A stretch of 64,000 bases of DNA from Phenylobacterium montanum. Lineage in GTDB: Bacteria > Pseudomonadota > Alphaproteobacteria > Caulobacterales > Caulobacteraceae. A program made the translations under genes and the position numbers. The DNA is taken from positions 5,426,501-5,490,500 of the forward strand of contig NZ_CP073078.1 of the NCBI RefSeq assembly GCF_018135625.1, given 5' to 3'. Positions 59,768 to 64,000 of the stretch are shown here, piece after piece. Positions within the stretch are counted from its first letter, which is position 1, and the number at the start of each line of letters is the position of its first letter. The notes under the pieces are model-generated. The model was not told the origin of the DNA and made no database searches. It saw only the letters and a program-made list of their open reading frames with translations.

Positions 59768-61375
59768 ATGGGGGCGGTTCGCACGGCATGGGCGGCAGGC
59801 GTTGCGGCGCTCGCACTTCTGGGCGGCCCGGCCTTCGCCCGCGAGCCGACGCCCGTTCCCCAGATCGTCAGCCAGAACGGCCGTTTCGCCCTGATGGTCG
59901 ATGGCGCGCCCTATCTGATGCTGGGCGCGCAGATGAACAATTCCAGCGCCTGGCCGGCCGTGCTGCCCAAGGTCTGGCCGACCATCGACAAGCTGCACGC
60001 CAATACGCTCGAGGCGCCGATCGCCTGGGAGCAGGTCGAGCCCAGGGAAGGGCAGTTCGACTTCTCCTTCCTCGACACCCTGCTGGCCCAGGCGCGCCAG
60101 CATCGCGTCCGCCTGGTGCTGCTGTGGTTCGGGGCCTGGAAGAACAATAGCCCCAGCTACGCGCCCGAATGGGTCAAGCTGGACAACGCCCGCTTCCCCC
60201 GCGTGATCACCGCCCGTGGTGAGACCCGCAATTCCCTGTCGCCGCTCTATACCGCGACGATGGAGGCCGACAAGAAGGCCTTCGTCGCCCTGATGAGCCA
60301 CCTGAAGGCTGCCGATCCCCAGCACGCCGTGATCATGGTCCAGGTGGAGAACGAGACCGGAGTCTACGGCTCGGTCCGCGATTTCTCCCCCGCCGCCCAG
60401 GCCGCCTTCAAGGGGCAGGCGCCCGACGCTCTGGTCAAAGCCCTGGGCAAGCCGCCGGGAACCTGGGCCGACGCCTTCGGACCGGACGCGGACGAGTTCT
60501 TCTACGCCTGGTCGATGGCCCGCTATGTCGACGCCTTGGCCGAAGCCGGCAAGGCGGCCAACCCGCTGCCGATGTACGTCAACGCCGCCCTGCGCGATCC
60601 GGCCGGCTATCAGGACCCGATGTCGTTTTCCAGCGGCGGGCCGACCTGGGACGTGCTCGACATATGGAAGCTGGCCGCGCCGCACATCGATGTGGTGGCC
60701 CCGGACATCTATATGCGCGACTACGCCAGCTATGTGCGGACCCTGGAGCAGTACAGCCGCCCCGACAACGCCCTGATGGTGCCGGAAACCGGCAACGGCG
60801 AGGCCAACGCCCGGATGGTGTTCGAGGTTTTGGGGCGCCGCGCCCTGGGGTTTGCGCCGTTCGGCATGGACGAGACCGGCTATTCCAACTTCCCCCTCGG
60901 CGCGCCCAAACTGGATGAGGCGACGGTCGAGGCCTTCGCCCAGAACTATCGCCTGATCGAGCCCTTCGCCCGCCAGCTGGCCGCCCTGAGCTACCAGGGC
61001 AAGGTCTGGGGCGCGGCCGAGCCGACCGACACGCACGTCCAGCGGGTCAGTCTCGGCGACTGGCAGGTCACCGCCAGTTACGGCATGCCCCAGTTCGCCT
61101 TCCCCGCGCCCACCGGCAACTCGCCGCCCTCCGGCGGCTTCCTGGTCGCCGAGCTTGGGCCAAACGAATATCTGCTGGCCGGCTACCATGTGCGGCTGAA
61201 CTTCGATTTGACCAGCCCCGCCGGCCGCAAGGTCCAGTTCGCCCGCGTCGAGGAAGGCCACTACGCCGACGGCCAGTGGGTGTTCGACCGCATCTGGAAC
61301 GGCGACCAGACCGACTACGGCCTCAATTTCACCTCCGCGCCCCAGCTGCTGCGCGTGCGGCTGGCGACTTACTGA
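59768..61375 (+). CDS. GH35 beta-galactosidase-like enzyme, exported
   Basis: 535 aa with a signal peptide (about residues 1-25, 'FAREPTP'). The TIM-barrel shows the GH35 acid/base Glu196 in 'QVENETG' and the nucleophile Glu340 in 'VPETGNGE', and the C-terminal part matches the DUF5597-type GH35 extension. In xyloglucan loci such enzymes remove terminal galactose from side chains in the periplasm. The ATG at 59768 was chosen over a long upstream frame. Its last base overlaps the first ATG of the GH31 frame. Confidence 0.88.
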   Translation: MGAVRTAWAAGVAALALLGGPAFAREPTPVPQIVSQNGRFALMVDGAPYLMLGAQMNNSSAWPAVLPKVWPTIDKLHANTLEAPIAWEQVEPREGQFDFSFLDTLLAQARQHRVRLVLLWFGAWKNNSPSYAPEWVKLDNARFPRVITARGETRNSLSPLYTATMEADKKAFVALMSHLKAADPQHAVIMVQVENETGVYGSVRDFSPAAQAAFKGQAPDALVKALGKPPGTWADAFGPDADEFFYAWSMARYVDALAEAGKAANPLPMYVNAALRDPAGYQDPMSFSSGGPTWDVLDIWKLAAPHIDVVAPDIYMRDYASYVRTLEQYSRPDNALMVPETGNGEANARMVFEVLGRRALGFAPFGMDETGYSNFPLGAPKLDEATVEAFAQNYRLIEPFARQLAALSYQGKVWGAAEPTDTHVQRVSLGDWQVTASYGMPQFAFPAPTGNSPPSGGFLVAELGPNEYLLAGYHVRLNFDLTSPAGRKVQFARVEEGHYADGQWVFDRIWNGDQTDYGLNFTSAPQLLRVRLATY

Positions 61376-61426
61376 TGGATGATCGAGTGATCCGGACCCC
61401 TTCTGCCGATGCCGCGGTGGCGGCAG

Positions 61427-61546
61427 CCCCCTCCACCGCTTCGCGGTCCCCCTCCCCCGATGGGGGAGGAGTGTTGGCGGCGGCTCGCTCCGATCAATTC
61501 CTCCCCCATCGGGGGAGGGGGACCATGCGCAGCATGGTGGAGGGGG
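61427..61546. repeat. Long inverted repeat at the 5' end of the GH31 gene
   Basis: Left arm 61427-61469 (CCCCCTCCACCG...) and right arm 61500-61546 (...GGTGGAGGGGG) are near-perfect reverse complements, the known dispersed CCCCTCCACC element type. The right arm holds the likely ribosome-binding site and start codon of the GH31 gene. Confidence 0.8.
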
Positions 61547-64000
61547 CCAGCCGCTGTGCGCTGGCCCTCGCTATCTTCTCCGCCACCGCCGCCCATGCCG
61601 CCGGGACCTTCGAGAAGACCCCTGACGGCGTCGTCGTCACCCCCGCCGCCGGCCCGGCCAAGCACGTGCGCATCCAGGTGATGGGGCAGGGGACCTTCCA
61701 CGTCACCGCCGTCCCCACCGACAGCTTCGACTTGCCCAAGAGCTTGATGGTGCTCGCCAGGCCCGAGGGCGCCTTCACCGTGTCCGAAACTGGCGGCGAG
61801 GTGGTGATCAGGGCCGACAAGGCGACCGCCGAGGTCTCGCTGGCCACTGGCCAGGTCCGCTTTCGTGACGCCGCCGGCAAGCTGGTGCTGGCGGGCAAGG
61901 ACGCCGGCGCCTTCACGCCCGAGACCATCGAGGGCCAGGGCTTCTACAAGGTCAGCCAGGAGTTCAATCCGGATACGGACGAAGCCTTCTATGGCCTGGG
62001 CCAGCACCAGAACGGCCAGATGAACTACAATGGCCAGGACGTGGAGCTGTCGCAGTACAACAGGGACGTGGCCGTGCCGTTCCTGGTCTCCAGCCGCGGC
62101 TACGGCCTTCTATGGGACAATAATTCGATCAGCCGCTTCGGCGATCCGGTCCCTTACGCCCTGGCCTCGCGCGACCTGAAGATCTGGGACGCCGAGGGCA
62201 AGCCCGGCGGCTTCACCGCCCGCTATGCCCTGAACGGCGACGTGAAGCTCACCCGCACCGAAGCGGACATCAATTTCCAGCACCTGAAGGACCAGCCCAA
62301 CTGGCCCAAGGTGGTCGCGGACGCCGCCGGCGCACCAGCGCCCGGCGCCACCGTGGTCTGGGAGGGCGAGGTCGAACCCGCTGTCGGCGGGAACCAGAAG
62401 TTCCAGCTCTATTCCAGCGGCTATGTGAAGCTCTATGTCGATGGCAAGCTGGCCCTGGATCGCTGGCGGCAGAACTGGAACCCGTGGTTTCACGACTTCG
62501 ACGCCCCGATGGTGGCCGGCTCTCGGCACAGGATCCGGCTGGAATGGACGCCGGATTCCACCAGCTACATCGCCCTCTTGCACGACAACCCGCTGCCGGA
62601 CCCAGACCGGCATTCGCTGTGGCTGACCTCGGAAGTCGGCAAGGCGATCGACTACTATTTCGTGGGCTCCGATAGCATCGATGGGGCCATCGCCGGCTAT
62701 CGCCGCCTAACCGGCAAGGCGGTGATGCTGCCCAAATGGGCCTACGGCTTCTGGCAGAGCCGCCAGCGCTACGAGGACGTCGCCCAGCTGCTGGACGTGG
62801 TCAAGGAGTATCGCAAGCGCGACCTGCCGCTCGACAACATCGTCATGGACTGGCGCTACTGGCGCGATCCGGAGTGGGGCTCGCACAAGTTCGACCCGAC
62901 GCGCTTCCCCGATCCCAAGGCCATGATCGACCAGATCCATGACCTGAACGCGCACTTCATGATCTCGATCTGGCCCAAGTTCTATCCGACCACGGACAAC
63001 TACAAGGAGCTGGACGCCAAGGGCCATATCTACCACCGCAACGTCGAGCAGGGCGCGCGCGACTGGGTGGGGCCGGGCTATCTGAACTCCTTCTACGACC
63101 CCTATTCCAAGGAGGCGCGGGACATCTATTGGCGCCAGGTGCGCGACAACCTGAAGGTCCTGGGCGTCGACGCCTGGTGGATGGACGCCTCCGAGCCCGA
63201 CATGCACTCCAACCTGGACATCCCCGAGCGCACCCTGCGCATGGGGCCGACGGCCCTGGGGCCGGGGGCGGAATACTTCAATTCCTACGCCCTGATGCAC
63301 ACGAAGAGCGTGTTCGACGGCGAGCGGGCGGAAAGCCCGGACAAACGCTCGTTCATCCTTACCCGCTCAGGTTTCGGCGGGCTGCAGCGCAATGGCGCGG
63401 CGGTGTGGAGCGGCGACGTGGTCGCCCGCTGGCAGGACCTGGCCGACCAGATCTCGGCCGGGGTCAACTTCTCCATGTCGGGCATTCCCAACTGGACCAC
63501 CGACATCGGCGGCTTTTCGGTGGAGCATCGCTACGAAAAGCCCAACGCCGCCGACCTCGACGAATGGCGCGAGCTGAACCTCAGATGGTTCCAGTTCGGA
63601 GCCTTCTCGCCCCTGTTCCGCAGCCACGGGGAGTTTCCCTATCGCGAAATCTACAATCTCGCGCCAGAGGGGAGTGAGGTCTACGACAGCCTCGCCTGGT
63701 ACGACCGCCTGCGCTACCGGCTGATGCCCTACACCTACACCCTGGCCGCTGACACCTGGCAGGCCGACAGCACCATCATGCGCGGTCTGGTCATGGACTT
63801 CCCCGCCGACCTGAAGGCGCGGGACGTCAATGACGAGTACCTCTACGGCCGCGAGCTCTTGGTCGCGCCGGTGCATGAGTACAAGGCCCGCTCGCGCGCG
63901 GTCTATCTGCCGGCCGGGACCGCCTGGTACGACCTCTATAGCGGCGCCCGCCACGAGGGCGGCCAGACCATCGACGCCTCAGCGCCGCTGTCGCGCATGC
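61525..64000 (+). CDS. GH31 alpha-xylosidase with PA14 domain (runs off the right edge)
   Basis: At least 825 aa, incomplete. Signal peptide 'RCALALAIFSATAAHAAG', N-terminal beta domain, a PA14-like insertion ('VVWEGEVEPAVGGNQKFQLYSSG'), and a GH31 barrel with nucleophile Asp in 'AWWMDASEPD' and acid/base Asp in 'AAVWSGDV'. The PA14 insertion is the mark of xyloglucan alpha-xylosidases such as Cellvibrio Xyl31A. The frame is open from 61375, but the ATG at 61525 has GGGGGAGGGGGACC upstream and starts the signal peptide; both lie inside a repeat. It should remove xylose from xyloglucan oligosaccharides, feeding the xyl operon. Confidence 0.88.
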   Translation, partial: MRSMVEGASRCALALAIFSATAAHAAGTFEKTPDGVVVTPAAGPAKHVRIQVMGQGTFHVTAVPTDSFDLPKSLMVLARPEGAFTVSETGGEVVIRADKATAEVSLATGQVRFRDAAGKLVLAGKDAGAFTPETIEGQGFYKVSQEFNPDTDEAFYGLGQHQNGQMNYNGQDVELSQYNRDVAVPFLVSSRGYGLLWDNNSISRFGDPVPYALASRDLKIWDAEGKPGGFTARYALNGDVKLTRTEADINFQHLKDQPNWPKVVADAAGAPAPGATVVWEGEVEPAVGGNQKFQLYSSGYVKLYVDGKLALDRWRQNWNPWFHDFDAPMVAGSRHRIRLEWTPDSTSYIALLHDNPLPDPDRHSLWLTSEVGKAIDYYFVGSDSIDGAIAGYRRLTGKAVMLPKWAYGFWQSRQRYEDVAQLLDVVKEYRKRDLPLDNIVMDWRYWRDPEWGSHKFDPTRFPDPKAMIDQIHDLNAHFMISIWPKFYPTTDNYKELDAKGHIYHRNVEQGARDWVGPGYLNSFYDPYSKEARDIYWRQVRDNLKVLGVDAWWMDASEPDMHSNLDIPERTLRMGPTALGPGAEYFNSYALMHTKSVFDGERAESPDKRSFILTRSGFGGLQRNGAAVWSGDVVARWQDLADQISAGVNFSMSGIPNWTTDIGGFSVEHRYEKPNAADLDEWRELNLRWFQFGAFSPLFRSHGEFPYREIYNLAPEGSEVYDSLAWYDRLRYRLMPYTYTLAADTWQADSTIMRGLVMDFPADLKARDVNDEYLYGRELLVAPVHEYKARSRAVYLPAGTAWYDLYSGARHEGGQTIDASAPLSRM

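Noticed and set aside
1-64000. CRISPR arrays, tRNA or rRNA genes, insertion sequences, integrases
   Set aside because: No spaced direct repeats, tRNA-like cloverleaf or transposase sequence was seen; this was by eye, so short or degenerate cases could be missed.

Overview
The window is high-GC, gene-dense alphaproteobacterial DNA and most resembles a Caulobacteraceae chromosome (Caulobacter/Phenylobacterium type). The reasons are a complete xylXABCD Weimberg operon in the Caulobacter order, abundant TonB-dependent transport, a GAAC-N7-GAAC alphaproteobacterial LexA box, ScfR-type acyl-CoA regulators, and intergenic palindromes of the kind common in this group. No tRNA, rRNA, CRISPR array, transposase or phage gene was seen.

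Layout. (1) 1-6.1 kb: the 5' end of a TonB receptor on the minus strand, a chrA-led four-gene operon (chromate transporter, DUF1259, ATP-grasp-like protein, beta-propeller), then a GNAT and an HSL-type esterase. (2) 6.1-8.9 kb: a divergent carrier-protein system, with a small carrier protein on the minus strand and an acyl-CoA dehydrogenase plus a SerRS-like amino acid:[carrier protein] ligase on the plus strand. (3) 8.9-15.4 kb: an ArsR regulator, a luciferase-like monooxygenase, an alpha/beta hydrolase, and a CBS/CGL reverse-transsulfuration pair. (4) 15.4-19.6 kb: a second carrier-protein cluster (SDR, AMP-ligase, ACP, GNAT-like protein, class IV aminotransferase). (5) 19.7-28.0 kb: housekeeping and catabolic genes (MAPEG, TadG-like, DsbA-like, DECR-like SDR, aminotransferase, flavin reductase, thioesterase, NAD synthetase). 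(6) 28.2-39.5 kb: two ScfR regulators, each divergent from its likely target (propionyl-CoA carboxylase beta; isocitrate lyase). Between them are MerR, HAD, SDR and esterase genes and a low-GC Imm11-like gene behind an SOS box. (7) 39.5-43.2 kb: a MASE1 hybrid histidine kinase and a TetR regulator.

(8) 43.4-64 kb is one coherent pentose/xyloglucan unit. It holds xylR, xylXABCD (D-xylose to 2-oxoglutarate by the Weimberg route), a cupin, a sugar-porter transporter, an aldose epimerase, a large TonB receptor, a tryptophan-halogenase-like flavoprotein, a TPR-sulfotransferase, a GH35 beta-galactosidase and a PA14-containing GH31 alpha-xylosidase that runs off the window. At least five LacI-type operator-like palindromes of the TGgTAgCGcTAcCA type precede the blocks of this region, so one regulator family probably ties outer-membrane import, periplasmic debranching, uptake and catabolism together.

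The most novel-looking parts are the two carrier-protein clusters, the SOS-box/Imm11 orphan, the halogenase/sulfotransferase pair inside a glycan locus, and the GH31 gene whose ribosome-binding site and start codon lie inside a repeat element.
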